Positions 39,985-51,217 of a stretch of DNA of 64,000 bases are shown here, in pieces. Position numbers and translations under genes: made by a program. The notes below the pieces were generated by a model. The model was not told the DNA's origin and did no database searches. It saw only the letters and a program-made list of their open reading frames with translations. This DNA is from Rossellomorea sp. AcN35-11 (lineage in GTDB: Bacteria; Bacillota; Bacilli; Bacillales; Bacillaceae_B): contig CP128835.1 in assembly GCA_030388825.1 (NCBI GenBank), positions 3,404,001 through 3,468,000 on the forward strand, read 5' to 3'. Within the stretch, counting starts at the first letter, position 1, and every line of letters begins with the position of its first letter.

Positions 39985-40635
39985 TTATGATAGAGCTTTT
40001 TTTAATTCTTGAATGGCAGCTCCTCGATCATCGCGGTTGTAAATCGCAGAACCTGCAACAAACACGTCTGCTCCTGCTTTGGCACACACTGCAGCCGTTT
40101 CCGGATTGATCCCTCCATCAACCTCTATTTCAAGTGTAGGATTTACTTCATTTGCCCACTCACGTATTTGTTTGATTTTTGGTACGACTGACGGAATAAA
40201 CGATTGCCCGCCGAATCCCGGATTTACAGTCATCAATAGAACCATATCCACATCTTCCAAGATAGGCTTGACTAATTCAGCAGGCGTCCCAGGATTTAAG
40301 ACAACCCCAGCTTTCACACCTTTACTTTTGATCAGCTGAATCGTCCTGTGCAAATGAGGCTCAGCCTCAACATGGACAGTTATATAGTCGGCTCCTGCAT
40401 CTGCAAATGCATCGATATATTGACCGGGATTTTCAATCATTAAATGGACGTCGAGAGGCAATGTTGTAAGTGGGCGAATTGCTTTCACGATCATTGGCCC
40501 TAGTGTAATATTCGGGACAAAGTGTCCATCCATTACGTCTACATGTATATAGTCGGCTCCTCCTAATTCAACATCTTTAATTTCATTTCCAAGTTCTGCA
40601 AAATCAGCAGACAGGATGGAAGGTGCGATTTTCAT
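39985..40635 (-). CDS. rpe: Ribulose-phosphate 3-epimerase
   Basis: Rpe interconverts ribulose 5-phosphate and xylulose 5-phosphate in the pentose phosphate pathway. The 216-residue TIM barrel has SILSADFAELGNEI, HVDVMDGHFVPNITLGP (metal and base), LMTVNPGFGGQSFIP and EVDGGINPETA. It starts 2 bp after rsgA, so the two are coupled. Confidence 0.97.
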   Translation of the reverse strand: MKIAPSILSADFAELGNEIKDVELGGADYIHVDVMDGHFVPNITLGPMIVKAIRPLTTLPLDVHLMIENPGQYIDAFADAGADYITVHVEAEPHLHRTIQLIKSKGVKAGVVLNPGTPAELVKPILEDVDMVLLMTVNPGFGGQSFIPSVVPKIKQIREWANEVNPTLEIEVDGGINPETAAVCAKAGADVFVAGSAIYNRDDRGAAIQELKKALS

Positions 40636-40637
40636 GG

Positions 40638-41519
40638 TTAATACCTCGGCTTTCTGTCTTTTATTTCTTTATGGAATGTTAAGTAGTGGTCGTACCTGTA
40701 AGAGGGGATTTCCTCTCTTTCCACTGCAGCTTTCACAGCACATTTCGGCTCATTGATGTGAAGACAGCCCCTGAATTTACAGTCGTCTGATACTTCCACC
40801 ATTTCAGGAAAGCAATGTGGAAGCTCTTCTATTTCAAGTTCTGAAAACTCCAATGAACTAAACCCTGGCGTATCGGCAACCAGGCCATCCTCTACATCAA
40901 TCAGTTCCACATGGCGTGTCGTATGTTTCCCTCGTCCCAGGTGGGATGAGATCATGGCTGTCTTTAACTCAAGTTCCGGTTTCAAGGCATTGAGCAAAGA
41001 CGACTTCCCTACACCTGACTGGCCTGCAAAGACAGATATTTTGTCTCGTAAGTATGGAGCTAATTCCTCAACGCCATCATCGGTTTTGGAAGACGTCATT
41101 AGAACCTCATAACCGAATGAACGGTAATGCCTCACATATTGTTCAACCTCTTCTATCTGATGAGGAGTGAGTAAATCCATCTTGGTTACACAAATAAGCG
41201 GTTCGATTTCTTTACTCTCCACCAACACCAGGAAACGGTCCAGCAGAGCAGGGCTGAACTCAGGTTCGCTTGCAGAAAAGACCAGTATCGCTTGATCTAC
41301 ATTAGCAATCGGGGGGCGTACAAGCTCATTCTTACGGTCAAAGACCTTCAGGATGTAACCATCCGTTTTATTCTCCGCTTGAAATTCCACATAATCACCC
41401 ACGAGGGGGGTTATTTTATTTTTGCGGAAATTCCCCCTTCCGCGACACTGGGTAACGCTTCCCTCTGACAGAACATAATAAAAACCACTTAACGCTTTAA
41501 CAATTTTCCCTTCAGGCAT
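40638..41519 (-). CDS. rsgA: Ribosome small-subunit maturation GTPase RsgA (CpgA)
   Basis: RsgA checks late 30S assembly. The ATG at 41517-41519 follows AGGAGG and gives 293 residues. It has an N-terminal OB fold (GKIVKALSGFYYVL), a circularly permuted GTPase domain with G4 CVTKMDLL before G1 GQSGVGKSSLLNAL and G3 DTPGFSS, and a zinc knuckle (CKFRGCLHINEPKC). In B. subtilis it is a PrkC substrate, which fits its place after prkC. Confidence 0.96.
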   Translation of the reverse strand: MPEGKIVKALSGFYYVLSEGSVTQCRGRGNFRKNKITPLVGDYVEFQAENKTDGYILKVFDRKNELVRPPIANVDQAILVFSASEPEFSPALLDRFLVLVESKEIEPLICVTKMDLLTPHQIEEVEQYVRHYRSFGYEVLMTSSKTDDGVEELAPYLRDKISVFAGQSGVGKSSLLNALKPELELKTAMISSHLGRGKHTTRHVELIDVEDGLVADTPGFSSLEFSELEIEELPHCFPEMVEVSDDCKFRGCLHINEPKCAVKAAVEREEIPSYRYDHYLTFHKEIKDRKPRY

Positions 41520-41594
41520 TCGAAACCTCCTATTCATAAACATGTATAAAATATAGTCGTTTGCATTATGTATCCCTTTCATTATAAATGAAAA

Positions 41595-41644
41595 CAAGAG
41601 GACTGTCCCGTCAGGTCTAATAAAAACCCGGGTACAGCCCCTTG
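41595..41644 (-). terminator. Terminator of prpC-prkC
   Basis: Imperfect 16-nt arms (41595-41610 with 41629-41644), with cores GGGGCTGT and GGGACAGTCC, lie 11 bp after prkC, and TTGTTTTC follows on the minus strand. It belongs to the dispersed GGGACTGTCCC hairpin group. Confidence 0.6.
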
Positions 41645-41654
41645 GTCATTCAAT

Positions 41655-43676
41655 TTATTCTTCTTTAGGATATTCGACAGTCCCTGATTTATACTCTTCT
41701 CCGTCTCTCAATATCCTGTATCTGCCCTGGGATCCGTCTTCCAGCGTAAATGTAAGGGTGAATTCTTTATTTTGGGTAATCCCGTCCACTTGATCAGGGT
41801 CGGGATCATCCAATTTACTGTCTTTGTCTTCAATGAATATCTCAATCGCCTGAGGGGTGCCGTCCTGTTTCGTATAATCAACCAGAATATCTAAAGTAAC
41901 CTCTTTGGTTGGAGCTTCTTCAGGTGTATCAGGACCTTTAGACATGACAACATAGACAGTTTCCCCTTTATAAGTGGGGGTTCCAGGCTCCGGCTCATGA
42001 GATATGACTCTGCCTGCTTCTATTTCGTCTGAAAATTTTTCTTCAGATATGACAATGTTAACCCCTTTCAAATCTTCATATTGATCCAGGGCTGCCTGAT
42101 CATATCCTTCTAAATCAGCCATGTCAAATGGTTTGGAACCTTTACTCACCGTGAGGGTTATGGTGGTCTCTTCCGCCACTACCTCTCCTCCTGGGGAAGG
42201 ATCCTGATCCAGTACGGTCCCTGCCATTTCATCTTCATCAAACTCTTCTTCTTTCTCTACCATAAATCCTTTTGCTTCAAGTTCAGACGATACTTCTTCA
42301 AAGTCCTTGCCGACATAGTCCCCGACTTGCACCTTTTCTTTTCCGGTACTGACATAGATATCAATTGCCGATCCTTCATTTGCCAACCTTCCTGCCTTTG
42401 GGTTTGTCTTGATGACAAATCCCTCAGGAATCGATTCATGGGATTGTTTTTTTGTTTCTCCTACAACAAATCCTTCTGAAACGATAGTGGAAATGGCTTC
42501 AGTTTGATCTTTTTCAACGACATCCGGGACTTGGATTTCTTTAGGTCCAAGAAGCTCAGGAATGAAAGTGACGGCAGCAATACCTAATAGAATCAGTAAA
42601 AAGAACAAACTAATGATCAGGATCGGCCACTTCTTTTTACTTTTCTTCTTGGGGTCATTCGTTTTTTCTACCTTTTTATCCTTCTTCCCGCCCTGTACAG
42701 CGGGGGTGGGCATGGTTTGTACGTCGTCCGTGTTGTTTTGATGATGAACGATTGTATCGTCAAGATTTGAATAAGCCTTTTGATCTGTTATGACAGGGAT
42801 GGCTTTCGTCGCTTCATCATCAAGGGGTACGGAAAATTTGGGCTCATTCATGCGGTCGGGATCCAATGATGAAGACAGATCTTCATCCATTTCCTCCAAA
42901 CTCTCGTAGCGTCTGAATGGATCTTTTGCTGTTGCTTTCAATACGATATTTTCCACGCTCTGCGGGATATCGGGATTCCACCTTTTTAATGAGGGCGTTT
43001 CCGACTGTAAATGCTTTAATGCAATTGAAACTGCCGACTCTCCGGAAAAGGGCAGCCTACCCGTCAGTAATTCGAACATGACGATACCAAGTGAATAGAT
43101 ATCTGATTTCTTTGTGGCCATCCCTCCCCTCGCCTGTTCAGGAGAGAGATAATGAACCGATCCCAAGACTGAATTGGTCTGGGTGATCGAAGTGGCACTT
43201 AGAGCCATGGCGATCCCGAAATCGGTAATCTTTACATTGCCTTGTTCATCAAGAAGGATATTATGAGGTTTGATATCCCGGTGCACAATATGATTTTGAT
43301 GAGCATGGGACATGGCAAGTGTCAGCTGTTTCATAATGTCAATCGCTTTTTCTACATGTACAGGTGAATGCTGTTGTATGTATTGCTTCAGAGTCATGCC
43401 ATGGACATATTCCATGACGATATAATATAAATCGTCCTCTTCTCCTACATCGTATATGCTTACGATGTTGGGATGTGCCAAGCTTGTGGCGGACTGCGCT
43501 TCCCTTTGGAACCGTTTGATGAATTCCTCTTCATTGGCAAAATCGATTCGGAGCATTTTAATGGCCACTTCACGATCCAATATCACATCATGAGCTAAAT
43601 AAACGTTGGCCATTCCTCCGCCGCCGATCAGTTTAATGATTCTGTAACGCCCACTGATGCGCTTACCTTCCATCAT
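41655..43676 (-). CDS. prkC: Membrane Ser/Thr protein kinase PrkC with PASTA repeats
   Basis: PrkC senses muropeptides and triggers spore germination and other responses. The 673-residue protein has a Hanks-type kinase domain (about 1-270: GGGGMANVYLAHD, VAIKMLR, HRDIKPHNILLD, DFGIAMA), a basic juxtamembrane stretch, one membrane helix near residue 350, three extracellular PASTA repeats and a C-terminal beta domain. The start MMEGKRISGRY follows GGGTGAT. It lies 4 bp after prpC. Confidence 0.97.
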   Translation of the reverse strand: MMEGKRISGRYRIIKLIGGGGMANVYLAHDVILDREVAIKMLRIDFANEEEFIKRFQREAQSATSLAHPNIVSIYDVGEEDDLYYIVMEYVHGMTLKQYIQQHSPVHVEKAIDIMKQLTLAMSHAHQNHIVHRDIKPHNILLDEQGNVKITDFGIAMALSATSITQTNSVLGSVHYLSPEQARGGMATKKSDIYSLGIVMFELLTGRLPFSGESAVSIALKHLQSETPSLKRWNPDIPQSVENIVLKATAKDPFRRYESLEEMDEDLSSSLDPDRMNEPKFSVPLDDEATKAIPVITDQKAYSNLDDTIVHHQNNTDDVQTMPTPAVQGGKKDKKVEKTNDPKKKSKKKWPILIISLFFLLILLGIAAVTFIPELLGPKEIQVPDVVEKDQTEAISTIVSEGFVVGETKKQSHESIPEGFVIKTNPKAGRLANEGSAIDIYVSTGKEKVQVGDYVGKDFEEVSSELEAKGFMVEKEEEFDEDEMAGTVLDQDPSPGGEVVAEETTITLTVSKGSKPFDMADLEGYDQAALDQYEDLKGVNIVISEEKFSDEIEAGRVISHEPEPGTPTYKGETVYVVMSKGPDTPEEAPTKEVTLDILVDYTKQDGTPQAIEIFIEDKDSKLDDPDPDQVDGITQNKEFTLTFTLEDGSQGRYRILRDGEEYKSGTVEYPKEE

Positions 43677-43680
43677 GTTA

Positions 43681-44430
43681 TCACCCGCTTTCCGTTTCAG
43701 CGGCAAACTCTACAATTACTACGGTAATATTGTCTTCACCGCCATATTCATTGGCTAAATGAATAAGCGACTCCCCTTTATCTTCCAAAGAGTGGTCCTG
43801 TGCTAATATTTCTTTCATTTCCTTCTCCGAAACTTTATTAGAAAGACCGTCTGAACACAATAAAATAACGTCTTCTTCTTCAAACATAATCGTTTTAATA
43901 TCCATCGTAATTGAAGCTTCCGTGCCTATCGCTCTTAGTATTACATTTTTTCTGGGATGATGCTCTGCATCTTCCTTAGAAATCTCACCACTTCTGACTA
44001 ATTCATTCACAAGGGTATGATCTTCTGTCAGTTGATGAAAACCGTTTTCGTTCATGATATATCCTCTGCTGTCACCAATATTGACAATGGTGGCAAACAA
44101 AGAGGTACAAATGGCACCGACCAATGTCGTTCCCATTCCCTCACATTCGGAATTTGATTGAGAATAAGTATATACTTCTTTGTTTACTTCGTTAATAGTT
44201 GATTTTAACCAATTTTCTGCTTCATCAGCTGTTTGAAATTTCCCTGTTTTCTCCCACAAGTCCTTTAAGATGGTAATGGTGAGGTCACTTGCAACATCTC
44301 CTGCTCTGTGCCCCCCCATTCCATCTGCTACAACAGCTAAATGATCGCCATGATGATTCACAAATACGCCTGCACTATCTTCATTCAGTTGACGCACTTT
44401 CCCTTTGTCCGTAAAATAAACAGTTCTCAC
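43681..44430 (-). CDS. prpC: PP2C-type protein phosphatase PrpC
   Basis: PrpC removes phosphate from PrkC and its substrates. The 249-residue protein has the metal-binding PP2C motifs: RQLNEDSAGVF, VVADGMGGHRAGDVAS, VNIGDSRGYI, LLCSDGLSNKV and GGEDNITVVIV. The start is GTG, after GAGGTGACC. It is paired with prkC, as is usual in Firmicutes. Confidence 0.97.
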   Translation of the reverse strand: MRTVYFTDKGKVRQLNEDSAGVFVNHHGDHLAVVADGMGGHRAGDVASDLTITILKDLWEKTGKFQTADEAENWLKSTINEVNKEVYTYSQSNSECEGMGTTLVGAICTSLFATIVNIGDSRGYIMNENGFHQLTEDHTLVNELVRSGEISKEDAEHHPRKNVILRAIGTEASITMDIKTIMFEEEDVILLCSDGLSNKVSEKEMKEILAQDHSLEDKGESLIHLANEYGGEDNITVVIVEFAAETESG

Positions 44431-44717
44431 TTAGGTCACCTCGTCTCTTCTTCTGCACCAAATCCAAGTAGCTCCTTATACTCATAGCCGGTGCATCTCA
44501 GTTCAAAAAATGATTCCTTCTGATTATCTCTGTTAATTAAATGATACGACCTTCATTAAGAATGGAAGCTGAAAAAAGAAAGTCTTTTTGATTTTGATGA
44601 ATTGAACCTTACAGTACACAGTATACGATAATCAAAGATTCATTAAGGGCTGTTGTACTTTTACGACTTATCTGGTGAATTTTCCTGCTTTACTTTCGTG
44701 ATTTGATCAATTTCGAC
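44431..44717. other. Spacer between rsmB and prpC, without rlmN
   Basis: 287 bp with no credible gene. In B. subtilis the 23S rRNA/tRNA methyltransferase gene rlmN (yloN) lies here. I translated the minus strand and saw no remnant of RlmN motifs. The stretch is AT-rich and may hold a promoter for prpC-prkC, but I could not define one. Confidence 0.6.
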
Positions 44718-46054
44718 TCATTTTTTTCTAAAGCAGGATATAAAGAATCCGTCCCCGCCAAAATCCTGGGGAAATACTTGTAATTGATTTTCACTGACGA
44801 ACGGTTTGACGGAATTCGGCAGCTCATCCAGTGGCGCAGGTTCAAACTCGGGATGTTCACGTAAGAAAGCAGCAACCGTCCCTTCGTTTTCATTTTGGTC
44901 CACCGTACAAGTGCTATAAACTAACAATCCTTCTTTTTTCAGGAGTGGTGCAACAGCTGAGAGGATGTCAATTTGGATCTTTTGCAGTGATTGAAGGTCG
45001 GATTCTTTTTTTTGCATACTTAATGTCCGGTTTTCTTCTCAATACACCTAATCCTGAGCATGGAGCATCGACTAAAATACGATGGAACGTTTCTTTTTCA
45101 AACTGATCCCCGGCTTTTCGGCTATCAATGGTCGATGTCTTAATGTTTTCCAACCCAAGACGAGCGGCGTTTTCATCGATCAGTTTAACCTTATGCTTGT
45201 GTAAGTCCAATGCATATACTTCACCGGTCCCGGAGAGTTTCTCAGCTATATGAGTCGTTTTCCCCCCTGGTGCAGCACATGCATCGAGCACTTTCATCCC
45301 ATGTTCTAGCTTTAAGGCATAGGAAACAAGCATGGAGCTCTCATCTTGAATGGTACATTGCCCGTTACGATAAGCATCTGTTTTTGCTAGATTTCCCCGA
45401 AGGGATTGAATGGCTTCCGGGACGATAGGGCTCTCTTTTACTTCTGTTCCACTGTCCGTTAAATGGGCAATCAACTCTTCTCTACTGATTTTGGTCGTAT
45501 TGACCCGGGCCGTTTGTTTCGGTGCAATTAAATTGGTTTCACACATTTCTTTCGTCTTGTCCAATCCGAATTGCTCTTCCCATCTTTTTACAAGCCAATA
45601 AGGATGGCTCGTTTCGATGGCCACCCGTTCAATAGGATCTTTAATGCTGTCCAGGGAAGGAAGCCCTTTTCGCTGAACCGAACGGAGGACGCCGTTCACT
45701 AGTCCAGAAATGCCCTTATGCCCTCTCCTCTTGGCAATTTCTACAGCTTCATAGAAAACAGCACGGTCAGGAATCCGGTCCAAGTATACAAGCTGATACA
45801 GGGATAAACGCAATAAGTTTCGGACCCATTCATCCAGCTTACCTTTAATAAATGGGGATAAATAGAAATCCAATGTCATTTTTCGTTGAATGGTTCCATA
45901 CGTCAGTTCTGTCAACAGTCCTACATCTTTACTTGGCAATTGATTCTTCTCAATCACATGGTTGAGGAGTAAATTGCTATAAGATTGATTTTTTTTCTAC
46001 CGCTTCAATGACTTCAAGTGCTGCTTCCCTAACGGTTTTATTTCGTTTACTCAT
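44718..46054 (-). CDS. rsmB: 16S rRNA cytosine-967 methyltransferase RsmB (Sun), two frame breaks
   Basis: RsmB methylates C967 of 16S rRNA. The frame breaks at eight T at 45989-45996 and at eight T at 45006-45013 (plus strand); seven at each restores about 444 residues (B. subtilis 447). It has the N-terminal NusB-like domain ([20 protein letters not shown]), the SAM site MKVLDACAAPGGKTTHIAEK, the first cysteine motif DAPCSGLGVLRRKPD and the second, VYSTCTVDQNENE. The ATG follows AGGAG and overlaps the fmt 3' end by 8 nt. Confidence 0.93.
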
Positions 46055-46998
46055 GATTTTCTCCTAACATCATACCTTCTTTAAGGTGAGAGCCTGCTCC
46101 AAGCAGATAGTCTTTTGCACTCATTCTTTTTTTGCCGGATGGTTGCAGATCGGTTACTTTAATTCCTACTGTGTCACCGGATGAAACAATGAATCCGTCT
46201 TCTTCTATCTTTATGATTTCACCTGGTACAGAAGAATGCCCTTGGACTTTTTCTCCCCACCAAACTTTCATGACAGCATTTTCTAACGTTGTGTAGGCAA
46301 CCGGCCAAGGATGAAGTCCTCTAATATGATTGTAGATTTCTTCCCCCGCTTCTGGACCAGTCTATTTTTTCCTGCTCCCGTTTTATGTTCCTTGCGAACG
46401 TTGCTTTAGAATCATCCTGTTTAACCGGGGTTATGTCACCAGCGAGCAATCTTGGTACGGTTTCAATGAGTAACTTCGCACCCGCAACGCTTAACTTATC
46501 ATGGAGGGTACCCACATGATCTCTTTCTTCGATTTCCACTTCCACTTGACTGATGATGTCACCTGCATCTAGCTTTTCCACCATATACATAATGGTAATG
46601 CCCGTTTTTTCTTTTCCTTGAAGGATGGAATAATGAATGGGTGCACCCCCTCTGAGTTCCGGAAGCAAAGAGGCGTGTACGTTGATACACCCGTGTTGGG
46701 GAGCTTCAAGCAATGCGTTGGGAAGTATCTGTCCAAATGCAGCTGTTACAATAAGATCGGGTTCAAGTGCCAGTACTTTGTTTAATTCATCTTCATGTTT
46801 AATCTTCTCTGGCTGATAAACTGGAATCCCGTGCTTTTGAGCTGCCACTTTTACTGGAGGAGGTGTCAGTACTCTTTTTCTGCCCACCGGGCGATCAGGC
46901 TGTGTCACAACCCCGATTACATCATAGTGTTCGTCTAATAACGCTTCAAGAACAGGAACTGAGAAATCAGGTGTTCCCATAAAGATTACTTTTGTCAT
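46047..46998 (-). CDS. fmt: Methionyl-tRNA formyltransferase, frame broken by one extra base
   Basis: Fmt formylates initiator tRNA. Five C at 46343-46347 (plus strand) should be four, joining [20 protein letters not shown] and giving 316 residues (usual about 317). Motifs: [29 protein letters not shown], the catalytic [20 protein letters not shown] and the C-terminal OB-like domain. The start overlaps the def stop (TAATGA). It works with Def on the same nascent chains. Confidence 0.94.
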
Positions 46999-47480
46999 TA
47001 CGCTTCATACCCTTCTAATTCTTCTTCTGTCACATATTTTTCTATTTTCGAGGTAAATAGAACACCGTGAAGGTGATCTATTTCATGTTGAATCGCCCTT
47101 GCTAAAAAGTCACGGGCCTGGAATTCAATCACTCTTCCTTTCCGATCATGAGTTCTGACTTTTATGGAGTGAGGACGTGTCACTTCTCCATATAGGCCGG
47201 GGAAGCTCAGGCACCCTTCGAGGTCTGTTTGAGTTCCGTCAGCCTCGATGATTTCAGGGTTGATAAGCTCGATCGTTCCCATATCATCGCCGATATCCAC
47301 CACCGCCACCTGAAGATCGATTCCTACCTGAGGGGCTGCAAGCCCAACCCCATCCGCATCAATCATGGTGTCATACATATTTGCCAATAATTTTTTTAGT
47401 TTCTTATCAAATGCAGTAACCTTCTCACATTCTTTTTCCAGAATGGGGTCCGGGTGCATAACAATTGGAAGTATTGCCAT
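46998..47480 (-). CDS. def: Peptide deformylase
   Basis: Def removes the formyl group from new proteins. The 160-residue enzyme has the three metal-site motifs [18 protein letters not shown] and QHEIDHLHG. The length is that of the short (class 1) B. subtilis Def. The start follows GGAGG, with a gap of about 29 bp after priA. Confidence 0.97.
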   Translation of the reverse strand: MAILPIVMHPDPILEKECEKVTAFDKKLKKLLANMYDTMIDADGVGLAAPQVGIDLQVAVVDIGDDMGTIELINPEIIEADGTQTDLEGCLSFPGLYGEVTRPHSIKVRTHDRKGRVIEFQARDFLARAIQHEIDHLHGVLFTSKIEKYVTEEELEGYEA

Positions 47481-47509
47481 GTGTCTCCTCCATTTTTCTC
47501 TAATTTATG

Positions 47510-49936
47510 TCACATCATCATATAAGGGTTCATATCTATGGAGATTGTTAACCCTTGGGAAGCATGTTGTTGCTGGTATTGATTTAATACTGTTTTAAGG
47601 GTAATCCCAAGATTTGGTTCCAGCTTGTATTTTATCAAACACTGATAGCGATATCTATTCTTTATCCTGGGGATCGGAGACGCGACAGGTCCAAGGATAA
47701 TCGTTGTCCCTGAAAGCCTTGAACGGATAAAATTCGTCATTCTTTCTGCAATGTCCACTACTTTCATTAAATCTTCATGGCTCAGTGTGATCAGTGTCAT
47801 GTAGTAAAAAGGGGGATATGAACCCATTTTCCTCATCATCATTTCCTGCTGGTAAAAACGATTGTAATCATGATTGGACGCTAGCTCAATTGAATAGTGC
47901 TCCGGCGTATACGTTTGTATGACAACTTCCCCCTGGCAGGGTGTGCCTTCCTGCCCTGCCGCTTACCTGCGTCAAAAGTTGAAACGTTTTTTCTGCTGCT
48001 CTGAAGTCAGGGAGATGTAACATCGTGTCCGCACTAAGGACTCCGACAAGTGTGATATTAGGGAAATCCAGTCCCTTAGCGATCATTTGTGTACCAAGGA
48101 GGATATCCCCCCTCCCTTCCCCAAAAGCTGTTAACAGCTTTTCATGGGGAGCCCTTACGGGACGTTGTATCGACATCCATCCGAATGATCCTGGCCTCGG
48201 GAATGAGTTTCGTCAATTCCTCTTCAACCTTCTGAGTCCCTGTACCAAAATAACGTATATGTTCACTTGTACATTCCGGGCACGAAGAAGGAACTCCCTC
48301 TTCATACCCGCAATAATGACATTTCATCCCATTCGAGAACCGGTGATAGGTCAAGGATATGTCGCAATTTGGACATTGAAGGACGAATCCGCAATCTCTG
48401 CACATTATAAAGGATGAGTGACCTCTTCTATTTAGGAAAAGGACCGTCTGTTCTCCCTTTTCCAACCTGTCCTGAATCTTTTCGAATAGGCTAGAAGAAA
48501 ACATGGAGCGGTTCCCTTTCCTGAGTTCTTCTCTCATGTCCACAATATCGACGGTTGGAAGCGGACCGTCATTCATGCGTTTATCAAGGGTAAGAAGCCC
48601 ATATAAACCTTTAGATGCCCTTGCAAAGGACTCCAAAGAAGGAGTCGCGCTTCCTAATATCACCGGGCAATGATGATATTCTCCTCTGTATATCGCCACA
48701 TCCCTGGCATGATAGCGCGGATTTTCTTCTTGCTTATAACTCGTCTCATGCTCTTCATCGATGATGATGATTCCGATATTCTCAAAAGGGGCAAAAACGG
48801 CCGAACGTGCACCTACGACCACCTTCACTTCCTTTCTTTGAATCTTCCTCCATTCATCATACTTTTCCCCCACAGACAAGCCGCTGTGGAGCACGGCTAC
48901 ATCATTTCCGAATCGCCCCTTGAATCTGTGGACCATTTGGGGGGTAAGGGAAATTTCAGGAACTAATACGATCGCTTCCTTCCCCTCCTGCAATACCCGC
49001 TGTATCGATTGCAGATAGATTTCCGTTTTACCACTGCCTGTTACACCGTAAAGGAGAAATGTATGATGTTGACCCCGGTCTATCGTGTCGAGTATAGGAC
49101 GAATCGCCTGATCCTGCTGTGTGGTCAACGTTAAGGGTGAGGTCTTTTCAAATGTTCTGTTTTCAAAGGGATTCCGATATACTTCAACATGTTTCTCTAT
49201 GAGCAGTCCTTTATTGACCAACGACTTAACTGTGGATGAAGTGGTCGCCATCTCTTCAATAAGAGTGGAAGCGAGGATCCCGTCACCGCCTGGAGCAGAT
49301 TGGATCATATAGTCTAAGATTTGTTTTTGCTTGCTGGCTTGAGGAGGCAAATTCACCATCACATCATCAACGTCATGATCCTCGGTATTGAGATACAGTT
49401 TTCGAACCGTCTTTTTTTTTCCCCTTCGCTTTTACCCTGTATATCACTTCAACCAATCCACGCTTAACTTCTTTATGAATCAAAGGTAAAAGCCCGCTTT
49501 GTTCAATTGTTTTCCAGGACACCTGTCTTTCATACTGAAAGAATCGCTGTAAAGAGAGGTGGAGCTCGCCAGCCCCCTTGCTTTTTTCAAGCACAAAAAT
49601 CTTTTCATATTTTGCCTTCATGGCTGCAGGCAGCATCGATTGAAAGGCAGAAATTTTGAAACAGAGGGTTTTTTCGGTCAGCCAGGTTCCGAGGGTAAGC
49701 AACTCTCTGTTCAACACCGGTGTTAGATCCATCGGTTCAATGATCGGTTTGAGGTTAGAGACTTCGCCTTTTTCCTTTAATTCAATGACAAAGCCCTGGA
49801 TTTTCCTTGGTCCAAAAGGGACAACCACCCTCATTCCCGGAAGGATACCGCCTTTCCATGCATCGGGAATACTATAATCGTAGGAGCGGTCCGTCTGCAT
49901 CGCAGGTACATCCACTATGACACTAGCTACGTTCAT
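47510..49936 (-). CDS. priA: Primosomal helicase PriA, three frame breaks
   Basis: PriA reloads the replisome at abandoned forks. Breaks: nine T at 49412-49420 (eight expected), four G at 48146-48149 (three expected) and five C at 47929-47933 (four expected). Repaired, it has 807 residues (B. subtilis 805). Domains in order: 3'-DNA-binding ([20 protein letters not shown]), helicase ([26 protein letters not shown]), a zinc region with eight cysteines ([14 protein letters not shown] to CPEC), then TTSRKG and IDMNPYMMM at the end. It overlaps coaBC by 14 nt. Confidence 0.95.
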
Positions 49937-51152
49937 GGGAAGTACCTATATCAATGTGCCTGGCCGCTTCTTTAAAAATTTCTTTTGCGACATCCAATTT
50001 TGATAATAATGGCAGGTTTCGAACTTCACCATTTTTTGTCACAATCGATACCCGGTTTGTTTCGGTACCAAATCCTGAACCGTTTTCTTTCACATTGTTT
50101 GCCACGATCATATCTGCCCGTTTTTTTTCAAGTTTAGCCTTGGCATACTGTTCGACATTTGTTGTTTCAGCAGCGAACCCGATAAGGAATTGGTGTGTCT
50201 TTCTTTCACCAAGGCTCTTTAAGATATCCTTCGTCCTCTCGAATTCGATTACAAGATTCCCATCTTTTTTCTTCAGCTTATCTTGGTATGTTTCCTTTGG
50301 AGTGTAATCTGCCACCGCAGCACTTTTTACAACAATGTCAGCAGTCGAAAAAGCTGACTGGACCGCGTCATACATTTCTTCTGCACTGGTGACGGAAACA
50401 AATTCAACCCCTTCTGGAATCTGCAAATGGGAGGGTCCTGAAATCAACATGACGTCTGCCCCCATGGATACTGCTGCTTCAGCAAGGGCAAAGCCCATTT
50501 TGCCTGTTGAACGGTTGGAGAAGAAGCGTACAGGGTCGACCATTTCCCTGGTCGGTCCTGCTGTAATCACTATTTTCTTTCCATGTAGCAGCTTTTGTTC
50601 ACCCACTTCAGCTGAAAAATAATGATCTACCAGTTCCACCACTTTTTCAGGCTCCTCTAATCTGCCTTTTCCAACATATCCGCAAGCTAAATATCCTTCA
50701 CTTGGTTCGACGAACCGGTAGCCAAACTTAAAGAGGGTATCGATATTCCGTTTCACTGCGGGATGGTCATACATATGTACATTCATGGCTGGGGCAATCC
50801 ATACTTTCGCTGTTGTAGCCAGAATGGTTGTTGAAATCATGTCATCTGCAATCCCGTTTGCAAGTTTCCCGATGATATTGGCAGTTGCAGGTGCTACAAG
50901 TACAAGGTCAGCCCAGTCTGCCAGATCAATATGAGCGATCTTTGACGAATCTTTTTCATCAAATGTATCCCAATAGACATCTTGACGGGATAATGCCTGG
51001 AAGGTAAGTGGAGCAACAAATTTTTGTGCAGATTCTGTCATGATGACCTTTACCTCTGCACCTCCTTGAACCAGCTTGCTCGTTAAAGCGGCAGCTTTAT
51101 AGACAGCAATTCCTCCAGAAACACATAATAATACTTTTTTCCCCTTGATCAT
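49923..51152 (-). CDS. coaBC: Bifunctional phosphopantothenoylcysteine synthetase/decarboxylase CoaBC
   Basis: CoaBC carries out two steps of coenzyme A synthesis. The ATG at 51150-51152 follows GGGGGA and gives 409 residues. The N-terminal flavin-dependent CoaC part has GGIAVYKAAALTSKL, VAPATANIIGKLANGIADDM and APAMNVHM; the C-terminal CoaB part has ITAGPTREMVDPVRFFSNRS and KSAAVADYTP. It lies upstream of priA and overlaps its start. Confidence 0.96.
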   Translation of the reverse strand: MIKGKKVLLCVSGGIAVYKAAALTSKLVQGGAEVKVIMTESAQKFVAPLTFQALSRQDVYWDTFDEKDSSKIAHIDLADWADLVLVAPATANIIGKLANGIADDMISTTILATTAKVWIAPAMNVHMYDHPAVKRNIDTLFKFGYRFVEPSEGYLACGYVGKGRLEEPEKVVELVDHYFSAEVGEQKLLHGKKIVITAGPTREMVDPVRFFSNRSTGKMGFALAEAAVSMGADVMLISGPSHLQIPEGVEFVSVTSAEEMYDAVQSAFSTADIVVKSAAVADYTPKETYQDKLKKKDGNLVIEFERTKDILKSLGERKTHQFLIGFAAETTNVEQYAKAKLEKKRADMIVANNVKENGSGFGTETNRVSIVTKNGEVRNLPLLSKLDVAKEIFKEAARHIDIGTSHERS

Positions 51153-51217
51153 TCTGCTTTCCCCCATTACTCTTTATCCTTCTTTTATTATGAAGGATAC
51201 TGATTAAAAAAGAAAAT

